A stretch of 64,000 nucleotides of DNA, taken from the NCBI RefSeq assembly GCF_000619825.1, contig NZ_KK211036.1:1-64000 (forward strand), written 5' to 3'. The DNA is from Prevotella sp. MA2016. GTDB lineage: Bacteria; Bacteroidota; Bacteroidia; Bacteroidales; Bacteroidaceae. Of this stretch, positions 52,558 through 63,410 are shown in pieces. The position numbers and the translations under genes are program-made. Position 1 is the stretch's first letter, and the number at the start of each line of letters is the position of its first letter. The notes below the pieces were generated by a model. The model ran no database searches and had not been told where the DNA came from. It saw only the letters and a program-made list of their open reading frames with translations.

Positions 52558-54602
52558 TGAAACATAGAATAATATCGGGTATGATGCTGCTCACGGCTGT
52601 CGTTTTTCAGACAGCCTGCAGCAACGATGAGGACTATAGCATCAGTACGAGTGCTGTCGTTAGCTCTATAACTACCGACGATGCTGCAGTGACAGCCATC
52701 TCTGCCACCACCTATGGTACGATACAAGACTTGTCGGGACTGGCATCAAGTTCCTATCAGGTGGGGTCGGTCTATAGTACTAGTGGTGATCCTACACAGG
52801 GTGGAACACGTCAGATAGGCGCTATCGATGAGAATGGTAAGGTGTCGGCTCAACTGTCGGGACTTGCCGAGGGCACCACTTACTACTATGCCACTTTTGT
52901 TACCCTGCAGGGTAAAGTTACGAAGTATGGTGAGGTGAAGAGTTTTGTGGCTACCGATGCCGATGTGGCTACACAGGCTGCAACGGATATCACTGCCTGC
53001 AGCGCCTTGCTGAGCGGACAGGCACAAGGTGTCAATGATATTCTGGCATCTACTGCCGTAGGCTTCAAGTATGCCCTTTCGGAAGAGGAAGTACCAACAG
53101 GTGTTGACGTGGCGCTGGATGAGGCTAATGGCAACTTCTCGACAACGGTAAAATCACTTCTTCCAGGCACTACCTATTATTATGCTGCTTATACCAAAGT
53201 GGGAGATGGATTTATCTTAGGTAATATCCAAAGCTTTACTACAGCCAGTCAGTCTATGGAGTATGTCGATCTGGGCTTGAGCGTGCTGTGGGCCAAGTAT
53301 AATCTCGGTGCCGAGAAGGAAAACGAAAACGGACTGTTGTTAGGCTATGGCGACCAGACATTCTATAATCGCTCTACCAGCAATGATGATTATACACCAT
53401 GGGATATTGCTGGAACCGACGATGATGTACTGGCTTCGCTGGATATCGATGGTGATGCCAAAATGAAGAGCAAAATGCCTACTATCGACCAGGTAGAAGA
53501 ACTGATTAGCAAGACTACTCAGGATGTTGTGACTGTGGATGGTGTTGATGGCATTCGCTTCACGGCCAAGAATGGTAACAGCATCTTCCTGCCAATGGGT
53601 AGCTATTGGTCGGGTACTATCAATGAGATTAATGATGCTTATAGCAAGACCTTGAAGGTTGCTGCCGAGGGTGCTTCTGCCGGCTTGTCGCAGCGCGCCT
53701 TGCAGCTGGCTATCCGTTCTGTACGTCAAGAGGAACCTGTGGAGGAGGGTATCACCATCCGTAATTACAATGCCGTTCAGGGCGATATCGAGGGCAATGG
53801 TAACTATCGCTTCGATATCTATAACGAATGGGATGGCTCGGGTACTGGTACGGATGATACTTCTGTACTCATTCGCAGCGAGGTTGACTTCAAGGAGTCT
53901 ATTTCTGCCACATTTACCATAACAGGTATTGGTAACACAGAGTGTCAGGCCACCATGATCTTTGCTGATGGCACTTGGGGCTGTCAGAACTGGGGCTACA
54001 ACGACAATGGCGAAGGTTCGGTGATGATTAAGGGTGATGGCACCTATACCGTAACACTGCATGGTGCAGGTTCGGGTATCGCTATTTTTGCCATCGACTT
54101 TATCGGATTGTCGAATGCTGTTGGTGCAGAGAATATCAACGTGAAACTGAACACCTGTGTGATGGACGATTGGGGTACCAAACTGCCTTTCGATAACACC
54201 AAACTTGTTACTGGCGACATTGAGAAGAATGGTAACTTCAGAGCAGATATCTACAACGAGTGGGATGGCTCTGGTGCCAGCAGTGATGAGACCTGTGGCG
54301 TGGACCGCAGTAAGGTAAACTTTGACAAGCGCATCGGTGTCACCTTCGCTATATCTGGTATCGGCGATGCTGAATGTGATGCTACTATGATTTTTGCTGA
54401 TGGCACGTGGGGCACTCAGAACTGGGGATACAATGCCGATGGCACGGGCTCGGTTCATGTCAAGGGCGACGGCATCTATACCATGACATTGGCTGGTGCT
54501 GGTTCGGGCATCGCTATTTTTGCAATCGACTTCCTGGGGCTTTCAGAAGCAGTAGGAATGGATAAGGTGAAAGTGCGGATATCGTCTATTAGAGTAGAAT
54601 AA
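52557..54602 (+). CDS. Surface lipoprotein with tandem duplicated module
   Basis: A 681-residue lipoprotein with lipobox QTAC (Cys near 21). Two fibronectin-like units (LAEGTTYYYATF, LLPGTTYYYAAY) cover about residues 40-220. A segment starting YVDLGLSVLWAKYNLGA resembles the FISUMP-type region of Bacteroidota lipoproteins. The C-terminal 280 residues are two copies of a module of about 120 residues, each with DIYNEWDGSG, TMIFADGTWG, QNWGYN and GAGSGIAIFAIDF. The Trp-rich copies look like carbohydrate-binding modules, but I recognise no CBM family. Fourth gene of the PUL operon, presumably a second surface glycan-binding protein. Confidence 0.75.
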   Translation: MKHRIISGMMLLTAVVFQTACSNDEDYSISTSAVVSSITTDDAAVTAISATTYGTIQDLSGLASSSYQVGSVYSTSGDPTQGGTRQIGAIDENGKVSAQLSGLAEGTTYYYATFVTLQGKVTKYGEVKSFVATDADVATQAATDITACSALLSGQAQGVNDILASTAVGFKYALSEEEVPTGVDVALDEANGNFSTTVKSLLPGTTYYYAAYTKVGDGFILGNIQSFTTASQSMEYVDLGLSVLWAKYNLGAEKENENGLLLGYGDQTFYNRSTSNDDYTPWDIAGTDDDVLASLDIDGDAKMKSKMPTIDQVEELISKTTQDVVTVDGVDGIRFTAKNGNSIFLPMGSYWSGTINEINDAYSKTLKVAAEGASAGLSQRALQLAIRSVRQEEPVEEGITIRNYNAVQGDIEGNGNYRFDIYNEWDGSGTGTDDTSVLIRSEVDFKESISATFTITGIGNTECQATMIFADGTWGCQNWGYNDNGEGSVMIKGDGTYTVTLHGAGSGIAIFAIDFIGLSNAVGAENINVKLNTCVMDDWGTKLPFDNTKLVTGDIEKNGNFRADIYNEWDGSGASSDETCGVDRSKVNFDKRIGVTFAISGIGDAECDATMIFADGTWGTQNWGYNADGTGSVHVKGDGIYTMTLAGAGSGIAIFAIDFLGLSEAVGMDKVKVRISSIRVE

Positions 54603-54640
54603 TACATACTTAAGTTTTTTTTGTTAGTAGTTGATATGTA

Positions 54641-56002
54641 ATGGTTAGTATTAAAAAAACTCTCTTGATTCTGGCGGTGCTTCATTGCACCGCCGGTTTT
54701 TCTCAACTTCCTCATGCTGAGGAAATAGCCCCAAAGATGTATCCTGGTTGGAACTTAGGAAATACGCTTGAAGGTGGTGGCTCGGATAATATCTATACCA
54801 ACAAAGGTGGCTTGGGGGCAGAGAAGGCATGGCAAGGCACCACCACTACACAAGCTATCATTGACTTTGTGGCAGCCAAGGGTTTTAAGTCGGTACGTAT
54901 TCCTGCTGCATGGGTGATGGGACATATCACCGATGCCGACGAGATGACTATCGATTCCGACTGGATGGCAAGGGTGAAGGAAATCGTTGACTATTGTATC
55001 AATGCCCATCTCTATGTGGTACTGAACGATCATTGGGATGGTGGATGGATACAGGGCACCTTTAAAAGTGATATCTCAGAGCCGACAGTAGAGAAGAACT
55101 GCATCAAGATGAAGAAACTCTGGACCCAGATTGCCGAGGCCTTCAAGGACTATGATGAGCATCTGCTCTTTGCTGGACTCAACGAACCCGAAGCAGAAAC
55201 AGAGCCACAGATAAAGGCACTGATGACCTATGAGCAGGCTTTTATCGATGCTGTCAGAGCTACGGGGGGGAATAATGCTTCAAGAACGCTGGTTGTACAA
55301 GGCCCCAATACCAGTATTGAGCTGTCAAGCAAATATGTGGATATGAGCAAGTTTGTGGATTCTGCCTCCAAGGCGCTGATGATAGAGGTGCATTACTATA
55401 GTCCGCCACAGTTTACCGGTGTATGGGAAGGACCTAATGGCGATGAGCCTTACTATTTCTGGGGCGCTGCCAACCATGTGCCATCGGGGTCGTATGTAAA
55501 GTACAACTCTACGTGGGGCGAAGAGGCCTATGTGCGTGAACAGTTTGATATGGTGAAAGAGGCTTTCGTGGATAAGGGCTTTCCTGTGATACTCGGTGAG
55601 TATGGAGCTAACTGGCGTGAGTTCTCTAATGGATCTATCCAGAAAAAGCATGATGCTAGTATCCGGTTGTTTCATAAAACAGTGAATGAGGAAGCTATCA
55701 AACGGGGCATCATCCCATACGTGTGGGATATTAATAATCCCAATCGATATGGTACGGGTGGAATCATGTGCATTATTGATCGCAGTACATTGTCGGTCTT
55801 CGACCAGAATTCACTCGATGGCATTATCGAAGGTTGTGCTGCTGCCACTTGGGGAGGACCTACTTCTGGCATTCGGTGCATCAATTCATCGGCTGCTACC
55901 ACAAAAGCCACTGGTCAGTGTTATAATCTGGCAGGCCAACGGGTAGCAGCTGATACAAAAGGAATCTTAATTATTGATGGAAAAAAGAGAATAATTAGAT
56001 AA
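54641..56002 (+). CDS. GH5 endo-glucanase-type enzyme, exported
   Basis: A 453-residue glycoside hydrolase. Signal peptide to about GFSQ (21). Clan GH-A motifs: GWNLGNTLE near the start of the barrel, LNDHWDGGW, acid/base Glu182 in AGLNEPE, and nucleophile Glu320 in ILGEYGANW. These features fit GH5 endo-beta-1,4-glucanases/xyloglucanases or mannanases; the subfamily cannot be set by eye. The last 27 residues (YNLAGQRVAADTKGILIIDG and following KKRIIR) are a short C-terminal tail seen in many Prevotella secreted proteins. It is the backbone-cleaving enzyme of the PUL. Confidence 0.88.
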   Translation: MVSIKKTLLILAVLHCTAGFSQLPHAEEIAPKMYPGWNLGNTLEGGGSDNIYTNKGGLGAEKAWQGTTTTQAIIDFVAAKGFKSVRIPAAWVMGHITDADEMTIDSDWMARVKEIVDYCINAHLYVVLNDHWDGGWIQGTFKSDISEPTVEKNCIKMKKLWTQIAEAFKDYDEHLLFAGLNEPEAETEPQIKALMTYEQAFIDAVRATGGNNASRTLVVQGPNTSIELSSKYVDMSKFVDSASKALMIEVHYYSPPQFTGVWEGPNGDEPYYFWGAANHVPSGSYVKYNSTWGEEAYVREQFDMVKEAFVDKGFPVILGEYGANWREFSNGSIQKKHDASIRLFHKTVNEEAIKRGIIPYVWDINNPNRYGTGGIMCIIDRSTLSVFDQNSLDGIIEGCAAATWGGPTSGIRCINSSAATTKATGQCYNLAGQRVAADTKGILIIDGKKRIIR

Positions 56003-56010
56003 AAAGTTGT

Positions 56011-56019
56011 ATATTTGCA
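56011..56019 (+). promoter_or_regulatory. -7 element for the GH29-GH2 gene
   Basis: TATATTTGC, 22 bases before the ATG at 56042, so this gene may also be transcribed on its own. Confidence 0.55.
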
Positions 56020-56032
56020 GTCGAATAATTAA

Positions 56033-60217
<4,185 letters not shown>

Positions 60218-60230
60218 CTTGTTGGTGCAT

Positions 60231-60271
60231 AAAAAAAGCCGCTCAAGGGTCATCAACGACTCGAGGGCGGC
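60231..60271 (-). terminator. Minus-strand intrinsic terminator
   Basis: On the minus strand GCCG-cc-CTCGAG pairs with CTTGAGCGGC, followed by T7 (60237-60231). The tail is on the minus strand, so it ends a leftward transcript rather than the GH29-GH2 mRNA. Confidence 0.75.
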
Positions 60272-60357
60272 ACCAACAATCTATGAATAACTAAAAACCT
60301 TTTCTGAGAAAAAACGGAGTGTCACCACTGCGTCTTTGTTATCCTTACTAACAAATC

Positions 60358-60377
60358 TTTTCTAACACCTTAGAAAA
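60358..60377. repeat. TTTTCTAA/TTAGAAAA palindrome
   Basis: TTTTCTAA (60358-60365) and TTAGAAAA (60370-60377) with a 4-base spacer, the same type as the cluster at 396-479. Confidence 0.6.
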
Positions 60378-60494
60378 ACCTATCTCCAATTTAACTAATA
60401 AACCTAAAACCAAATTCTAACTAACTATTAACTCTAACTAAAACCTAAATCAATCTATATTACCTAACTAATACCTCTGTATCTTTTTGTCGAT

Positions 60495-60545
60495 GCAAAG
60501 GTACGACGATTTTCGTTACCTCACAAGAAAAGTGATATACTTTTC
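60495..60545 (-). promoter_or_regulatory. Small-RNA promoter with inverted repeat
   Basis: Minus-strand TACCTTTGC at 60495-60503, the same box as for pyk, with a TTG 20 bases upstream as the -33 element. GAAAAGT (60527-60533) and ACTTTTC (60539-60545) form a perfect inverted repeat at about -37 to -55, a typical regulator position. Confidence 0.65.
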
Positions 60546-60582
60546 GCAAAAAAATGCACTTCTTTTGATATACATCAAGCGG

Positions 60583-60619
60583 TTGTGTGCGAACACAATC
60601 AATTTGTGTGCGAAAACAC
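60583..60619. repeat. Two GTGTGCGAA repeats, 21 bp apart
   Basis: GTGTGCGAACACA (60585-60597) and GTGTGCGAAAACAC (60606-60619) are spaced 21 bp. The first is itself palindromic, TTGTGT-gcga-ACACAA (60583-60598). They look like tandem regulator sites upstream of the small-RNA promoter. Confidence 0.45.
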
Positions 60620-60712
60620 GTCTTTTTTACACTTTATAACAATCCTTTCGTTTTGCAAAACAAACTTAATGTCGCCAGCGATTGTTTCGCCAGCGTGCGT
60701 GAGGCTTTTCAT
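60599..60712 (-). CDS. Possible 37-residue ORF
   Basis: An ATG-to-TGA frame 14 bases after the stop of the 29-residue membrane peptide. It encodes a soluble, Lys-rich peptide (MKSLTHAGETIAGDIKFVLQ and 17 more). Its end overlaps the GTGTGCGAA repeats. I recognise no family and chance is quite possible. Confidence 0.2.
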   Translation of the reverse strand: MKSLTHAGETIAGDIKFVLQNERIVIKCKKDVFSHTN

Positions 60713-60726
60713 GTAAATCAGTGAGC

Positions 60727-60816
60727 TTATGCCTTATGGTTATAGTGCCTGATGAGCAGGGCTACACCAATAAACGACAGCAAAAACTCAATTGCAACAA
60801 CTAGAATGTACTGCAT
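60727..60816 (-). CDS. 29-residue membrane peptide under a B12 riboswitch
   Basis: A complete ATG-to-TAA frame for a peptide with one hydrophobic span (ILVVAIEFLLSFIGVALLI) between a short N-terminus and the basic tail RHYNHKA. It starts 67 bases after the cobalamin riboswitch and is the first ORF on that transcript; no other gene lies downstream on this strand before the terminator near 60231. A single-pass, positive-inside membrane microprotein is the natural reading. It may assist a B12 transporter or another membrane protein made when cobalamin is scarce. No family recognised. Confidence 0.6.
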   Translation of the reverse strand: MQYILVVAIEFLLSFIGVALLIRHYNHKA

Positions 60817-60883
60817 AATGACTTTTGTAAAATAGTAAAACTTGCGCCGCACGCCCTTACATCGAGAGCTGATTGGCTGGTTG

Positions 60884-61048
60884 CCGATAAAGGCTGGTCT
60901 TCAGACTTTACTCCACTGCCAAGCGCCTTCTCACCCAAATGGGCAATGGCTTTGATGCTTGGAAGCCATAATGGAGTTCACTGCTGCGGGACAGTTGGAG
61001 ATTCTCACTCACATTCCCAATTAATCGCGGCTAAGCGAACCTTTCCGG
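60884..61048 (-). promoter_or_regulatory. Cobalamin (B12) riboswitch
   Basis: On the minus strand the aptamer core is clear: GGGAAT, then GAGTGAGAATCTCC, ACTGTCCCGCAGCAGTGAA, a variable arm, GGGTGAGAAGGC, and the closing AAGTCTGAAGACCAGCC (B12 box region). The ends CCGGAAAGG (61048-61040) and CCTTTATCGG (60893-60884) pair as P1. Adenosylcobalamin or a relative should repress the transcript below it; in this group control is usually at translation. The only ORF directly downstream is a 29-residue membrane peptide. Confidence 0.9.
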
Positions 61049-61081
61049 GCGAAGTAGAAGCTGCGCCTCTACATTCACATT

Positions 61082-61090
61082 GCAAATGTA
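61082..61090 (-). promoter_or_regulatory. -7 element of the riboswitch transcript
   Basis: Minus-strand TACATTTGC. Transcription would begin near 61076, about 28 bases before P1 of the riboswitch. Confidence 0.65.
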
Positions 61091-61114
61091 CAATAAAAAT
61101 ATGAAAGGTGGCAT

Positions 61115-61156
61115 TAAAAAAGTGAAAAGTTGCTCACTTTTAAGTAACTTTTCACT
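61115..61156 (-). terminator. Terminator after the CDF transporter gene
   Basis: AGTGAAAAGTT (61121-61131) and AACTTTTCACT (61146-61156) pair perfectly; on the minus strand a T run follows. It isolates the riboswitch unit from the upstream operon. Confidence 0.8.
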
Positions 61157-61189
61157 ATCAACAGAGAAAAACGTAGTTGTCAAACGATG

Positions 61190-62293
61190 TTATTCTGTGT
61201 AATTATGGTCGATCACAATGATCACTTGCATATCGGGCACCAATGGCTGAATCTCTCTGGTAAGCTTGGTGGCAAGGTCGGCCTCTTCGTTTACTTCAAC
61301 ATCCGGTACGATATCTACCGACAGAAGATTGTCTTTCTCAGAATACCAAAATCCGTGCACCTGCAGAATCTCGGGGTGAGCAGAGAGTGCCTGCATCACT
61401 TGGGCCTGAAGTTCGGCGCGACGGTTATAGCCTGTGGCGATGGCATAAACTCCCACCGTCATGATGATATTGTAATGCTCTACCATGTGCATGGTAATCT
61501 TGCGTGTGAGTCCGTGGATATCATGGGCTGGCATCGTGTCGTAAACATTGATGTGCAGCGAGCCAATCTTTACGTCGGGGCCATAGTTGTGCAGTATCAA
61601 GTCGTAAACGCCGTGCACGCCCTCAAAAGCCAATACATCCTGGGTGATTTGTTTGGTGAGCGTGGCAGGAATGCTGGTGCCTAAAAGTTCGTTGATGGGC
61701 GAGGCGAGCATCTCTATACCGGCTTTGATGATGACAACAGATATCAGCGCACCGAGGATACCATCCAGCGATACGCTCCACAACAGCATGATGCCTGCCG
61801 AGATGAGGGTTGAGAAGGTGATGACAGAGTCGAAAAGGGCATCGGAGCCCGAGGCTATCAAGGCATCGCTACTTAACTGCTCACCTTTGCGCTTGACATA
61901 CCAGCCCAACGCCAGTTTAACCACAATGGCCACAATGATGATGATAAGGGCCGTGGTGGTGTATTCGGGGGTTGAGGGGTTGAAGATTTTCTTGACCGAC
62001 TCGATGAACGAGGTGATACCTGCCGACAGCACGATAACAGCAATGATGATGGCACTGAAATACTCGATACGCCCAAAGCCAAAGGGATGCTTGCGATCGG
62101 CAGGGCGCTGCGATAGTTTGGTGCCAACGATGGTGATGACGCTGGCTAGTGCATCGCTCAGGTTGTTGACGGCATCCAGTACAATAGCTACCGAACTGGA
62201 TAAGATACCAATAAAAGCTTTAAAACCAGCCAGCAGTACATTAGTGATAATGCCTATCCAGCTGGTTTTTATGATTTCTTGATTTCGATTCAT
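61190..62293 (-). CDS. Cation diffusion facilitator (CDF) transporter
   Basis: A 367-residue inner-membrane metal/proton antiporter. Six hydrophobic helices lie in the first 210 residues. The metal site residues are in DAVNNLSD (helix 2) and SDALFDS (helix 5), which keep Asp residues; the helix-2 position that is His in zinc exporters is not His here, hinting at Mn, Fe or other divalent ions. The cytoplasmic domain contains GVHGVYDLILHNYGPD, and a longer C-terminal extension follows than in E. coli FieF. It is the second gene of a pair with the MBL-fold hydrolase (4-base gap). Confidence 0.9.
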   Translation of the reverse strand: MNRNQEIIKTSWIGIITNVLLAGFKAFIGILSSSVAIVLDAVNNLSDALASVITIVGTKLSQRPADRKHPFGFGRIEYFSAIIIAVIVLSAGITSFIESVKKIFNPSTPEYTTTALIIIIVAIVVKLALGWYVKRKGEQLSSDALIASGSDALFDSVITFSTLISAGIMLLWSVSLDGILGALISVVIIKAGIEMLASPINELLGTSIPATLTKQITQDVLAFEGVHGVYDLILHNYGPDVKIGSLHINVYDTMPAHDIHGLTRKITMHMVEHYNIIMTVGVYAIATGYNRRAELQAQVMQALSAHPEILQVHGFWYSEKDNLLSVDIVPDVEVNEEADLATKLTREIQPLVPDMQVIIVIDHNYTE

Positions 62294-62297
62294 ATTA

Positions 62298-63044
62298 TTA
62301 TAGGGTCATCACACGTTTCATCTCCAGATTCTCATAGCCCTCAGGACAGTGGGTTGAGAGATAAACGGTGGGATTGTCTTTGATAAACTGGCGTACACGG
62401 TCGAGTGTCTGGCGAGCTGCTGCCAGGTCTTCGAACACGATGCTCAGTCTGTTGGCCTTCAGGGCTGCATCGCAATAGGTCACGTCGCCATGGAACATAT
62501 AGAACAGTCCATCGCACTCAGCAATAATGATGCTATTACCTTTGGTATGACCTTTGGCCTCAATAAACCATACGCCGGGTGCTACCTCCTGTGCATTGGG
62601 GAAGTTCTTGAAAGGTTGTCCATACTGTGCACGGATGATGTTGCCACCTTCGGGCAGTTTCATGTCATCGGCATCTTCTGGGCCCATATAAATCTTGGCG
62701 TTGGGGAAGTACTGCAAGGCAGCTGAGTGGTCGGGATGCTTGTGGGTAACAAGAATCTTGCTTACCTGTTCGGGCTTATAACCTAACTCAGCAAAGGCTT
62801 CCATATAATCTTTCAGCTTCTCACCCATATAGAGTGGAGCACCCAACTTCTTCTCGGGGGCCTGCATATCGTTCTGAAAACCTGTATCAACAAGGATCAC
62901 TTCTTCTCCTGTATCAATCAAAAAGTTCTGCAGACTGCTGCGATAGTTAATTTGTGGGTCGGTTCCTTCCTTGCTTTCGCCACCAAAGGCAAACTCCTGG
63001 TGCATGAAACCTCCATCAAACATGCGAATTGCTTTAATTTCCAT
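62298..63044 (-). CDS. Metallo-beta-lactamase-fold hydrolase (AHL-lactonase-like)
   Basis: A 248-residue cytoplasmic hydrolase with the HxHxDH motif as THKHPDHSA, a further metal ligand His in KGHTKGNS, Asp in FHGDVTY and His in LSTHCPE. The arrangement is that of the N-acyl-homoserine-lactonase-like branch of the MBL fold. Signal-lactone cleavage is not certain; many relatives act on other lactones or are uncharacterised. A -7 box (minus-strand TATATTTGC) is at 63087-63095. The CDF transporter gene follows after 4 bases. Confidence 0.85.
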   Translation of the reverse strand: MEIKAIRMFDGGFMHQEFAFGGESKEGTDPQINYRSSLQNFLIDTGEEVILVDTGFQNDMQAPEKKLGAPLYMGEKLKDYMEAFAELGYKPEQVSKILVTHKHPDHSAALQYFPNAKIYMGPEDADDMKLPEGGNIIRAQYGQPFKNFPNAQEVAPGVWFIEAKGHTKGNSIIIAECDGLFYMFHGDVTYCDAALKANRLSIVFEDLAAARQTLDRVRQFIKDNPTVYLSTHCPEGYENLEMKRVMTL

Positions 63045-63086
63045 AATTGTTTCTGTTTAGTAGTAAATATTATTAGATTATCAGTG

Positions 63087-63095
63087 GCAAATATA
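63087..63095 (-). promoter_or_regulatory. -7 element for the MBL/CDF operon
   Basis: Minus-strand TATATTTGC, 42 bases before the ATG at 63044. Confidence 0.6.
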
Positions 63096-63097
63096 AA

Positions 63098-63133
63098 GAA
63101 AAAATCCCAAAGCTATGTGAAATAGCTTTGGGA
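63098..63133 (-). terminator. Terminator after the dehydrogenase/nitroreductase region
   Basis: TCCCAAAGCTAT (63105-63116) pairs perfectly with ATAGCTTTGGGA (63122-63133); the minus-strand transcript then runs into T7. Confidence 0.85.
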
Positions 63134-63153
63134 GTTATCATTTTTTAAGATTT

Positions 63154-63399
63154 TTATTTGATGAACTTCACTTTTTCGGCTGCGCGAGGCTTGGCAGCAG
63201 GCTGCTCGTCGGGATAACCCACGGCCAGAATGTAGTCCAGCTTATAGTCGGCTGGAAGGTCGAGGCTATCTAAGAAGAACTTATACTTCTCGTTGGCCAC
63301 CAGCATGCGTACAGGACCGCCCAAACATACGGTGCCGAGACCCATAGCCTGTGCAGCTAGCATGATATTCTCGCTCAGCAAACCAGCATCTCTTAAATT
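63154..63399 (-). pseudogene. Nitroreductase C-terminal remnant
   Basis: The frame encodes only the second half of a nitroreductase-family protein: NLRDAGLLSENIMLAAQAMG, LGTVCLGG and a terminal LAVGYPDEQP segment with KPRAAEKVKFIK. The family needs about 170-190 residues including the N-terminal FMN-binding Arg/Ser region, which is absent. In frame, a TGA lies at 63435-63433 and no ATG precedes the conserved part; the upstream DNA belongs to the dehydrogenase gene, which ends at 63411. It is best read as a truncated relic with the dehydrogenase inserted or joined upstream. Confidence 0.7.
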
Positions 63400-63410
63400 G
63401 TTTTGGGAAA

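Larger units (their letters stand above)
60231..60490 (-). ncRNA. Candidate free-standing small RNA
   Basis: A well-formed promoter (60495-60503) and intrinsic terminator (60231-60271) bracket about 260 bases with no ORF of note on this strand. The 5' half is nearly free of C (the plus strand from 60350 to 60480 is nearly free of G) and rich in TTAGTTAG-like words. A TTTTCTAA/TTAGAAAA hairpin (60358-60377) and a GTG/CAC hairpin near 60320-60335 follow. It matches no RNA family I know; tmRNA and 6S RNA features are not visible. It could also be the tail of the riboswitch transcript. Confidence 0.55.

Noticed and set aside
60231..60271. Hairpin as terminator of the GH29-GH2 gene
   Set aside because: The T run is on the minus strand only, so it does not fit a plus-strand intrinsic terminator.
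63154..63381. Intact small nitroreductase gene with a TTG start
   Set aside because: 75 residues cannot form the FMN-binding dimer fold, and the N-terminal half is missing from the DNA upstream.
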